Shown piece after piece: positions 7,172 to 13,270 of a stretch of 20,975 bases of DNA. The stretch is from Candidatus Woesearchaeota archaeon (lineage in GTDB: Archaea; Nanobdellota; Nanobdellia; Woesearchaeales; JACQSR01). The stretch lies in NCBI GenBank assembly GCA_023255615.1, contig JAHFLI010000003.1, positions 10,244-31,218 of the forward strand. Reading direction: 5' to 3'. Below the pieces are notes generated by a model that worked only from the letters and a program-made list of their open reading frames with translations, was not told the DNA's origin and searched no databases. Numbering within the stretch: the stretch's first letter is position 1; the number at the start of each line of letters is the position of its first letter. A program made the translations under genes and the position numbers.

Positions 7172-7416
7172 AAGGAGTATTCTCTATCTGAAATCACTCA
7201 TTGAAATGATGGGTGAACGCATGAGCATACTCCTTTTCGTGTGGGTCTAGAACAAGCTAACACTCCAATATGTACACGCCGTATATAACGGATGAAATGA
7301 TGAACTTGCTCTAACCCCTTCTTTATGAATCGATAATCATGATGCCCGCGGCACTAACTCCCAAGCTCATCGCTTGCATTTTAGCGTAGCTCCATTGAGT
7401 ACTCTCGTGACGGGCA
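7172..7416 (-). ncRNA. Candidate structured RNA or 5' leader of dnaG
   Basis: No gene fits this stretch, but the minus-strand RNA would fold throughout. Paired segments: TGCCCG (7416-7411) with CGGGCA (7348-7343); inside it ACTC with GAGT and CGCT with AGCG. GGGT plus AGAGCAAG (7317-7305) pair with CTTGTTCT plus ACCC (7256-7243), perfect when G-U pairs are allowed on this strand only, and enclose CCGT/ACGG. AAGGAGTAT (7235-7227) pairs with ATACTCCTT (7180-7172) around an inner TCAT-TTCA-ATGA hairpin. A TATA box at 7438-7449 would start transcription near 7417. I find no RNase P, SRP or tRNA signatures. It could be a free-standing RNA or a leader that controls dnaG. Confidence 0.4.
7323..7379 (-). 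CDS. Possible 18-residue leader peptide before dnaG
   Basis: Within the structured region, an ATG at 7379 opens an 18-residue frame (MQAMSLGVSAAGIMIIDS) ending at a TAA. GGAG lies 10 bases before the ATG, somewhat far for a ribosome site. The peptide is hydrophobic and resembles nothing I know. It may be chance; it is listed because it lies between two stems of a likely leader. Confidence 0.15.
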   Translation of the reverse strand: MQAMSLGVSAAGIMIIDS

Positions 7417-7449
7417 GTTGATTATGGAATCAACTATGATTATATAATC
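7416..7449 (-). promoter_or_regulatory. Promoter with palindromic TATA and adjacent dyad
   Basis: GATTATATAATC at 7438-7449 is a perfect 12-base palindrome containing a TATA box readable in either direction. Two bases away, 7416-7435 is a perfect 8-base inverted repeat, AGTTGATT-ATGG-AATCAACT. For minus-strand transcription toward dnaG, the dyad lies between TATA box and start site, as an operator would. Confidence 0.45.
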
Positions 7450-7748
7450 TCTTTTTGTTTTTAAAACTTTGTATTTTATTTATTTTCCATATTGAAATTA
7501 TAGGGAATCTTCTCAAAAAAGACAGCTTAATGCAGTTAATTTCAGAGAAAAAGGTTAATTTCGTCTTAAATAAGTATGAAACCCCGCAAATAGCTCCGCG
7601 AGGAACTATTCACGGGGAAAAGAGGTGTTTATATAAGCGTGAACCGGTGATTTAACCTTGGAATTCCCTTTTTGGCCTTCCATCCCCCATCTCTTTTATT
7701 ACTATTCTATAGTACTAACTAATATATAAACTTTTCGAAATGTATCTA
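7450..7748. other. Intergenic stretch without a convincing gene
   Basis: This lies between the dnaG promoter and the end of the 7749 gene. Frames of up to about 66 codons have no supported start or family resemblance. It holds the hairpin at 7582-7617 and a TATA-like TTTATATAAG at 7628-7637, which could drive a short rightward RNA (confidence low). Otherwise I see only AT-rich sequence. Confidence 0.5.
7582..7617 (+). other. GNRA-capped hairpin, possible RNA element
   Basis: The plus strand folds as CCCCG, a CA/CA internal loop, AATAG/CTATT, a C/A mismatch, then TCC closed by a GCGA tetraloop and GGA, ending CTATT-CA-CGGGG. The loop is GNRA only on the plus strand, so an RNA in that direction is more likely. 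No clear T run follows on either strand, which weakens a terminator reading. It may belong to a small RNA or leader. Confidence 0.4.
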
Positions 7749-8462
7749 CTAAGAAGTGGGAATATACCTATTTCTCATAAGTTTGTATCTAGCGAGGCGT
7801 AGAGGAAGACGAAGTTGAACACCTATTGGTAAACCTAGAGTTTCTTCGTTTGCTAATCTGATTGCTGGATCTGGTTCACTGGTTACCTTCTGATATAGAT
7901 TCTGAGCGCCTCGTGAGGCATATCGAAATACTCGACCAATTGCCCTGACAGCAACATCAACAGCTTTCCCCATGTAAACATCAAGAGGATCCTCACGTCC
8001 TACGACGAGACTTACTCGCGTGTTTGGCCTTTGTGCAGAATCATTTTCATATGAAAAGAGAGTCATTGCAAGAGAAGTTGCATCATTAAAGGATAATTCA
8101 ATCGGTTGACACGGTTCTGATCCTTTCCGTGAACTAACTAGAATCTGTGTCCCTCCTCTCTTTCTTATCTCACCGAAAAGATATTCTCTCAACAGAGGAG
8201 CCGAATTATTATCAATGGGCAAATACATAACTGAAGAAGAACCAGGAGGAACAAACAATAAACCTTCAACAAAACGATATTCGCCGGAGAGTTGAACCGA
8301 TGCGTCTGTGTGACTTCCAATTGGATGCACCCCTTCTCCAAGATAAAGCATTTTACGACCAACAGTTACTCCAATTTGATGTCTTGGATCCCATTCATCA
8401 GAAACGCGAGACGATTTCGGCAATAAATCTTTTACAATACCCTCCAATTCAAAATGTTCCAT
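7749..8462 (-). CDS. Uncharacterised protein, paired with the 8525 gene
   Basis: I do not recognise this 237-residue protein. It has no signal peptide or membrane helix. The first part is rich in beta-prone sequence (HQIGVTVGRKMLYLGEG, FVEGLLFVPPGSSSVMYLP), then QPIELSF near residue 120, REDPLD near 156-161 and RAIGRVF near 173-179, and a basic tail. The neighbouring gene upstream carries the same landmarks in the same order (QPLEFRL, DGPLD, RALGKVF), so the two look like distant relatives. An ATG at 8462 is chosen over a TTG at 8480 because a TATA box at 8484-8493 then lies one standard distance away. Each gene has its own promoter and they point the same way. No function is proposed. Confidence 0.6.
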   Translation of the reverse strand: MEHFELEGIVKDLLPKSSRVSDEWDPRHQIGVTVGRKMLYLGEGVHPIGSHTDASVQLSGEYRFVEGLLFVPPGSSSVMYLPIDNNSAPLLREYLFGEIRKRGGTQILVSSRKGSEPCQPIELSFNDATSLAMTLFSYENDSAQRPNTRVSLVVGREDPLDVYMGKAVDVAVRAIGRVFRYASRGAQNLYQKVTSEPDPAIRLANEETLGLPIGVQLRLPLRLARYKLMRNRYIPTS

Positions 8463-8483
8463 AAGAAAAATAAAAACCAACCT

Positions 8484-8493
8484 CTATTTAAAT
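8484..8493 (-). promoter_or_regulatory. TATA box of the 7749-8462 gene
   Basis: On the minus strand ATTTAAATAG lies about 22-31 bases before the ATG at 8462. This supports a leaderless start there and excludes the upstream TTG. Confidence 0.5.
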
Positions 8494-8524
8494 CTTTCGG
8501 TATGTTATTATTAGTTAGTAGTAA

Positions 8525-9028
8525 TTATTGTTTACCAAACACTTTTCCTAATGCACGAAGAAAAAAGTCAAGAGGACCATCGCGTGCCCGATAAACAATA
8601 TCGACGTAATTGTCAACCCCACTCTCGTTTCCTGGCAAATTAATTTGTAAATGATCATTTTTTTGAAGGTGAAATGTATGCGAAAAACTTCGTGAAATCA
8701 TTTGAGGATCTCTTTCCCTTTCTTGCGAGATGATATATGCGTCGATAGTTCTTCCCAGACTATACACTTTGATGTCTAGTGGGGTATCTTTTTGTTCAAG
8801 TCGAAATTCCAAGGGTTGATATCCATTCGGCAATGGAACGTCGGGATATTTTTTCATACCACCTCGATGCCGTCCACATTCGTATCGGTTATTCTCACCC
8901 CATCGGAGATAATAATGTAAGACTGGATGTGCATCAGAAGCTCGATAAATCAAGACGTCTAATTCAGGGACACCATGAGATTTTTCTGAAACACCCGCTC
9001 CGAGGTGCATTTGTCCTTCAATTGCCAT
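8525..9028 (-). CDS. Uncharacterised protein, paired with the 7749 gene
   Basis: I do not recognise this 167-residue protein. It looks like a cytoplasmic beta-rich protein: LDVLIYRASDAHPVLHYYL near 23-41, a histidine/cysteine patch CGRHRGG at 51-57, QPLEFRLEQKDTPLD at 71-85, and a C-terminal DGPLDFFLRALGKVF at 150-164. The PLD motif occurs twice, the second followed by RALGKVF as in the neighbour. It ends just after that motif, whereas the neighbour continues for about 58 residues. The ATG at 9028 is about 25 bases after a TATA-like GTTTAAAAAAG at 9048-9058. Likely a small lineage-specific family; role unknown. Confidence 0.6.
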   Translation of the reverse strand: MAIEGQMHLGAGVSEKSHGVPELDVLIYRASDAHPVLHYYLRWGENNRYECGRHRGGMKKYPDVPLPNGYQPLEFRLEQKDTPLDIKVYSLGRTIDAYIISQERERDPQMISRSFSHTFHLQKNDHLQINLPGNESGVDNYVDIVYRARDGPLDFFLRALGKVFGKQ

Positions 9029-9047
9029 AAATAATGTAAGCTTGCGT

Positions 9048-9080
9048 CTTTTTTAAACATTCACCCCAATCCTTTTATAC
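9048..9080. promoter_or_regulatory. Divergent TATA boxes for the 9028 gene and rio1
   Basis: Minus strand: GTTTAAAAAAG at 9058-9048 serves the gene starting at 9028. Plus strand: CTTTTATAC at 9072-9080 serves rio1 at 9102. Each sits about 25 bases from its ATG, so both transcripts are probably leaderless. Confidence 0.5.
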
Positions 9081-9101
9081 GATGCAAATTCTCGTTAGAT
9101 A

Positions 9102-9800
9102 ATGCCAAAACGATACAAAGAAGAATTCAAAACCATGCATAATGTCTTCGATCAATTCACCGATAGAAATATTTTCAAACTCATTTCAGAAGGGCATTTT
9201 GATGGGTTAATTGGGCCTATTAATCTCGGCAAAGAATCAAATACCTTTGTTGCAAAAAAAGGAGATGAAAAAGTTCTCTTAAAAATTTACCGTTTGCAAA
9301 ATTGCGATTTCAACAGAATGTATGACTACATCAAATATGATCCGCGCTATCAACATCTCAAAAAAAGACGCAGAGAAATTATTTTTGCGTGGTGTCAGCG
9401 AGAATTCAGAAACTTGCTCAAAGCAAGAGAACTCGGCATTGCAGTACCAAAGCCAATTACCTTCAAATTTAATATTTTAGTGATGGAATTAATCGGAGAT
9501 CCTGCACCAAAACTTAAAGATATGCCACCAAGCAATCCGCAAGAATGTTATGAAAAAATTCTCTTATCGATGAAAAAACTATACAAAAGTGGCCTTGTCC
9601 ATTCCGATCTTTCACCGTTCAACATCCTTATGGAAAACGACATTCCGTATATTATTGATTGGTCGCAATGCACCTCAAAAGAAAATCCGTTAGCGAAAGA
9701 ATATTTAAAGAGAGATATAAAAAACATCTATCACTATTTTAATAAATTTAATTTATCAATCACATTAGAACAGATGGAAAAAAAGATAAAGGGCAAATAG
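9102..9800 (+). CDS. rio1: Rio1-type atypical protein kinase
   Basis: The 232-residue protein has the RIO kinase core. Nucleotide loop GKESNTF is at 43-49, the ATP-anchoring lysine K61 in VLLKIYR, the catalytic loop HSDLSPFNIL at 167-176 with D169, and the metal-binding IIDWSQ at 184-189 with D186. Rio1 proteins act as ATPases/kinases in the last steps of small ribosomal subunit maturation, around release of assembly factors and processing of the 16S 3' end. The next gene, a Dim2/Pno1-like KH protein 29 bases downstream, belongs to the same step, and this pairing is conserved in archaea. All catalytic residues are present. Confidence 0.93.
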   Translation: MPKRYKEEFKTMHNVFDQFTDRNIFKLISEGHFDGLIGPINLGKESNTFVAKKGDEKVLLKIYRLQNCDFNRMYDYIKYDPRYQHLKKRRREIIFAWCQREFRNLLKARELGIAVPKPITFKFNILVMELIGDPAPKLKDMPPSNPQECYEKILLSMKKLYKSGLVHSDLSPFNILMENDIPYIIDWSQCTSKENPLAKEYLKRDIKNIYHYFNKFNLSITLEQMEKKIKGK

Positions 9801-9809
9801 TTATAAAAG
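9801..9809 (+). promoter_or_regulatory. TATA box of the KH gene
   Basis: TTATAAAAG begins directly after the rio1 stop and lies about 25 bases before the ATG at 9830. The KH gene may have its own leaderless promoter in addition to read-through from rio1. Confidence 0.5.
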
Positions 9810-9817
9810 AAACATTA

Positions 9818-9826
9818 ATCACCTCC
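9818..9826 (+). promoter_or_regulatory. Copy of the 16S rRNA 3'-tail sequence before the KH gene
   Basis: ATCACCTCC, the same sense as the 3' tail of archaeal 16S rRNA and thus the opposite of a Shine-Dalgarno site, ends 3 bases before the ATG. The archaeal Dim2-type KH protein binds that rRNA tail, so this could be an autoregulatory site in a read-through mRNA. If transcription starts at the ATG, it would only be promoter DNA. Confidence 0.35.
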
Positions 9827-9829
9827 ACC

Positions 9830-10375
9830 ATGGCTGAATTCCTCTATGAATTGCGCATCCCAAAAGATCGCATTGCTGTTCTTATAGGAAAAAAAGGAGA
9901 AGTAAAAAGAGAAATCGAAGAAACAACAAATACGTCCTTAGATATTGATTCCAAGGAAGGAGACGTATTCATCAAAGGAGAAGATGCATTAGGATTATAC
10001 AGTTCTCGAGAAGTCATTAAAGCAATTGGTCGCGGATTTAACCCGGAAATTGCATTACTTTTGCTTAAACCAGATTATGCATATGAAGTCATTACCTTAA
10101 CGGATTACACCAAAGGATCAAAAAACACATTAATCAGAATTAAAGGAAGAGTGATTGGCAAAGAAGGAAAAGCGCGCGGTATTATTGAAGAATTAACAGA
10201 ATGTAATATCACCGTCTATGGAAAAACCATTGGCATCATTGGTTTAGCAGAAAACACGTCAGTCGCACGACGCGCAATCGAATCATTAATCACCGGATCG
10301 AAGCATGCAAATGTTTATAAATGGCTTGAAAAAAAACGGAGAGACTCGCGATACAACGACATGACAAAAATCTAA
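9830..10375 (+). CDS. Dim2/Pno1-like KH-domain ribosome assembly protein
   Basis: The 181-residue protein has two KH domains. KH1 at about 5-65 has the GKKG loop at 20-23, and KH2 at about 95-160 has GKEG at 110-113 (IKGRVIGKEGKARGIIE). Between them AIGRGFNPEIALLLL is typical of the archaeal Dim2/Pno1 (Krr1-like) family. These proteins bind the 3' end of 16S rRNA during small-subunit assembly and assist Nob1 and Rio1. It lies between rio1 and top6B, with one base between its stop and the top6B ATG. Length is normal. Confidence 0.88.
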   Translation: MAEFLYELRIPKDRIAVLIGKKGEVKREIEETTNTSLDIDSKEGDVFIKGEDALGLYSSREVIKAIGRGFNPEIALLLLKPDYAYEVITLTDYTKGSKNTLIRIKGRVIGKEGKARGIIEELTECNITVYGKTIGIIGLAENTSVARRAIESLITGSKHANVYKWLEKKRRDSRYNDMTKI

Positions 10376-10376
10376 G

Positions 10377-12014
10377 ATGGCAGAACCTATTGCTGTTGAG
10401 TTAGCAAAAAAGCAAAAAGAGATTGGTGTTGCAGAATTCTTCTCTAGAAACAGGCATCTTCTGGGTTTCGACAACAAGAAAAAAGCATTAATGACGACCA
10501 TAAAGGAAGCGGTTGATAATTCCCTTGATGCGTGTGAAGAAGCACAAATTCTCCCCGAAGTCAGCATCGAAGTTATTGATATGGGCAATGATCGCTTTAG
10601 AGTCATTGTAGAAGATAATGGCCCAGGAATTATTAAGAAACAAATACCACACATCTTTGCGCGATTATTATACGGTTCAAAATTTTTTAAATTAAGTCAA
10701 TCACGAGGTCAGCAGGGAATCGGAATTTCCGCATCTGTCCTGTATGCACAATTGACAACGGGAAAGCCCGCAAAAATTGTCTCACGAATTTCCCCAAAAT
10801 ATCCGGCAAATTATTCTGAATTAAAAATTGATATTCAAAATAATCGTCCAGATATTCTTAATGAGAAAGAAGTTGAGTGGAATAAAGAGCATGGAACAAA
10901 AATTGAATTGGAATTAGAAGGATCATATACTGCAGGACCACAATCAATTGATCAATATCTGAAACAAACGGCAATAGTGAATCCTCATGTAACCATTATT
11001 TATACGAATCCAAAGGCAGAGCAAATAATTTTTCCACGAGCAACTGATATTCTGCCAAAAAAAGTGCAGGAAATTAAACCACACCCATATGGTGTTGAAT
11101 TGGGAGTTCTCCTTGACATGCTTAAATTTTCTGAAGCACGAACATTGCGGAGTTTCTTGCAAACGGAATTCTCCCGAGTAGGTGGAAATACTGCTGATGA
11201 AATTTGTAAAAATGCGGCAGTGTTACCCGATGCAAAACCAAAAGAAGTTTCTCGCGAGATGGGAGAAAAACTTATTCATGGAATTGCCAACACAAAAATT
11301 ATTTCGCCACCGACTGATTGCATCGCTCCGATTGGCCAAGAATTGCTCGAAAAAGGATTAAAAAAAGAAGTCAATGCAGAATTTTATACGGCAAACACGC
11401 GGCCTCCATCAGTGTATCGAGGAAATCCATTTATTGTCGAGGCAGGTATTGCCTACGGTGGACAACAAAGCGCAGAAGAACCCATTCGGTTATTACGATT
11501 CGCAAATAGAGTTCCATTACTCTATCAACAAGGAGCGTGTGCAGTAACCAAAGCATCAGTTCAGACACAATGGAGAAGTTATGGATTAAGTCAAAGCCAA
11601 AGTTCTCTTCCTATTGGACCGGTAACTCTCGTTGTTCATATTTGTTCAGTGTGGGTTCCCTTTACCTCAGAAAGTAAGGAAGCGATCGCGCACTATCCCG
11701 AAATTATCAAAGAAGTCAAGTTAGCATTACAGGAATGCGGCAGACAACTTGGCATTTACATTCGAAAAAAGAAAAATGTGCAATATGAATCGAAAAAGCG
11801 CGGTTATATCGAAACATACATTCCTTATGTCAGTGAAGCGTTACAAGAATTATTAAAAATAAAAGATTCTGAAAAGAAAAACGTGGAAACATTACTCGCA
11901 GAAATCTTAGAAAAGACTCGTGGAACAATAGAAGCAGTAGAAATGGAAAATTTGGAATATGACGAAGAGTTCGCAAAAATAGGAAAAGGAGATCAAGATG
12001 AAGAAACCAACTGA
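10377..12014 (+). CDS. top6B: DNA topoisomerase VI subunit B
   Basis: The 545-residue ATPase subunit has the GHKL motifs at the N-terminus: KEAVDNSLDACEEA at 43-56 with E44 and N48, VEDNGPGI at 78-85 with D80, and the lid GQQGIGISA at 111-119. The helix-two-turn-helix and transducer regions follow, with SYGLSQSQSSLPIGPVTLV in the transducer. Topoisomerase VI is an A2B2 type IIB enzyme that passes one duplex through a double-strand break to relax supercoils and separate linked DNA. It starts one base after the KH stop, so translation is probably coupled, and overlaps top6A by 17 bases. Length is that of family members without the extra C-terminal domain. Confidence 0.95.
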   Translation: MAEPIAVELAKKQKEIGVAEFFSRNRHLLGFDNKKKALMTTIKEAVDNSLDACEEAQILPEVSIEVIDMGNDRFRVIVEDNGPGIIKKQIPHIFARLLYGSKFFKLSQSRGQQGIGISASVLYAQLTTGKPAKIVSRISPKYPANYSELKIDIQNNRPDILNEKEVEWNKEHGTKIELELEGSYTAGPQSIDQYLKQTAIVNPHVTIIYTNPKAEQIIFPRATDILPKKVQEIKPHPYGVELGVLLDMLKFSEARTLRSFLQTEFSRVGGNTADEICKNAAVLPDAKPKEVSREMGEKLIHGIANTKIISPPTDCIAPIGQELLEKGLKKEVNAEFYTANTRPPSVYRGNPFIVEAGIAYGGQQSAEEPIRLLRFANRVPLLYQQGACAVTKASVQTQWRSYGLSQSQSSLPIGPVTLVVHICSVWVPFTSESKEAIAHYPEIIKEVKLALQECGRQLGIYIRKKKNVQYESKKRGYIETYIPYVSEALQELLKIKDSEKKNVETLLAEILEKTRGTIEAVEMENLEYDEEFAKIGKGDQDEETN

Positions 12015-13089
12015 TGTCGTAACATCCATGAAGAATATTGCAGAATCGGTTTATACCTCTATTCTCAAAAAAAAGCAGCCTGAATTAACGATGCCGTTGC
12101 GTGCACTGAACAATGTTAAATACGATCCCAAAGAGGGTTATTTTGAATTATTAGGAAAAGAAAAAGAGAGAACATTAACCGCAGGAACAATCAAAACGTT
12201 TGCTCAGACATTAAAAATGATGTCGTTATCAAAAAATTTAGTGGAGACAGATGACATCGCATCAAAAAGAGAAGCATATTACATTTCAAAAAACTGGGGA
12301 CCAGCGCGGTTTAACGAACAGCCCGAATCTGATGCCGTTATGGATGATATTGAAGCCATGATGGAAGTGAACCGAGAACAAATAGGATTTATTCCAGAAG
12401 AAAAAGGCGGCGAAATCGCTGGAAAATTAGTCGTGGTTGATAAAGACCAAGATACGGGAAAAGAATTGAAAATTGATTGCACAAAATTTGGCTCTGGTGC
12501 ATATTCTATTCCGATTTCTGTCGAACATTTAAAATTTGAAACCGATGCAAAATTTATCTTGGCCATTGAAACGGCAGGTATGTTTCAGCGTCTCGTAAAA
12601 CACAATTACTGGAAAAAAGCAAACTGCATTTTAATTTCCATGGGGGGAGTTCCAACCAGAGCGTGCCGACGATTTATTAGACGATTAGCAGATTCCAAAA
12701 AAATTCCCGTCTATGTCTTTACCGATGGAGATCCCTACGGATTTGGAAGTATTTATCGAACCTTGAAAGCAGGATCTGGAAATGCTGCGCACATTAATCA
12801 ATTCTTTTGCGTTCCTCAAGCACAATTCATTGGCATTACTCCTCAAGATATCGTTGAATATAAATTACCCACCCATCCGTTAAAAGACGTCGACGTTAAA
12901 AAAATTAAAGATCTCATCAAAAACGATCCATTCATCAAACATTATAAACCCTGGCAAAAAGCGTTGGAAGAAATGGCGAAGATGAAAGTCCGTGCAGAAC
13001 AACAAGCATTAGCAAAGCATGGATTGAATTTTGTCATTACTGATTATTTGCCAAAGAAATTAGCTGATCAGAAGAGTTGGTTGCCGTAA
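11998..13089 (+). CDS. top6A: DNA topoisomerase VI subunit A (Spo11 family)
   Basis: The 363-residue cleavage subunit has the winged-helix active site REAYYISKNW at 91-100, where one of Y94/Y95 forms the covalent bond with DNA, and a TOPRIM domain with E191 (LAIETAG) and D243/D245 (VFTDGDPYG). It makes staggered double-strand breaks together with subunit B. The ATG at 11998 lies inside the end of top6B, 4 bases after AAGGAGAT (11986-11993), a strong Shine-Dalgarno match that supports this start. The overlap should keep the subunits at equal levels. Confidence 0.95.
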   Translation: MKKPTDVVTSMKNIAESVYTSILKKKQPELTMPLRALNNVKYDPKEGYFELLGKEKERTLTAGTIKTFAQTLKMMSLSKNLVETDDIASKREAYYISKNWGPARFNEQPESDAVMDDIEAMMEVNREQIGFIPEEKGGEIAGKLVVVDKDQDTGKELKIDCTKFGSGAYSIPISVEHLKFETDAKFILAIETAGMFQRLVKHNYWKKANCILISMGGVPTRACRRFIRRLADSKKIPVYVFTDGDPYGFGSIYRTLKAGSGNAAHINQFFCVPQAQFIGITPQDIVEYKLPTHPLKDVDVKKIKDLIKNDPFIKHYKPWQKALEEMAKMKVRAEQQALAKHGLNFVITDYLPKKLADQKSWLP

Positions 13090-13090
13090 T

Positions 13091-13100
13091 CTATTTATAG
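13091..13100 (+). promoter_or_regulatory. TATA box of the cysteine-rich small gene
   Basis: CTATTTATAG lies about 22-31 bases before the ATG at 13122, right after the top6A stop. It suggests an independent, leaderless transcript. Confidence 0.5.
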
Positions 13101-13121
13101 TTGATTTCATTATTCTTCATT

Positions 13122-13268
13122 ATGACTAAAAAAGAAACTCCACCGTGCTGTGTTGGTTGCTTAAACTGGGAGCGGTTTGGAGAAGAGTGTTGGGTCTATT
13201 GGGAAGGAAAGAAAACGTGTACGCAACACACATCCTTGGCAGGAGATTCATTGTCGATGATGAGGTAA
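13122..13268 (+). CDS. Cysteine-rich 48-residue protein
   Basis: An ATG one TATA distance after CTATTTATAG opens a 48-residue frame. The protein has five cysteines (C9, C10, C13, C23, C33), a histidine at 36 and several aromatics (CCVGCLNWERFGEECWVYW, then KKTCTQH). The CCxxC, later C and CxxH spacing could bind one zinc ion. It ends 2 bases before the convergent end of the secreted enzyme gene. I know no named family; a small zinc-binding or nucleic-acid-associated protein is a guess from the cysteines. The promoter, composition and lack of any overlapping gene support that it is real. Confidence 0.6.
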   Translation: MTKKETPPCCVGCLNWERFGEECWVYWEGKKTCTQHTSLAGDSLSMMR

Positions 13269-13270
13269 TT

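Noticed and set aside
7146..7197. An upstream ATG for dnaG at 7197
   Set aside because: The extra 17 residues do not resemble the family, and they overlap the 7172-7180 arm of the leader stem.
7401..7420. GCCCGTCAC on the minus strand, as in the 16S rRNA 3' region
   Set aside because: Only nine bases match and nothing around resembles rRNA; the segment pairs with CGGGCA in the candidate leader.
7455..7655. A 66-codon plus-strand frame in the dnaG-7749 gap
   Set aside because: It begins at TTG, has no ribosome site, low-complexity composition and runs through the hairpin at 7582-7617.
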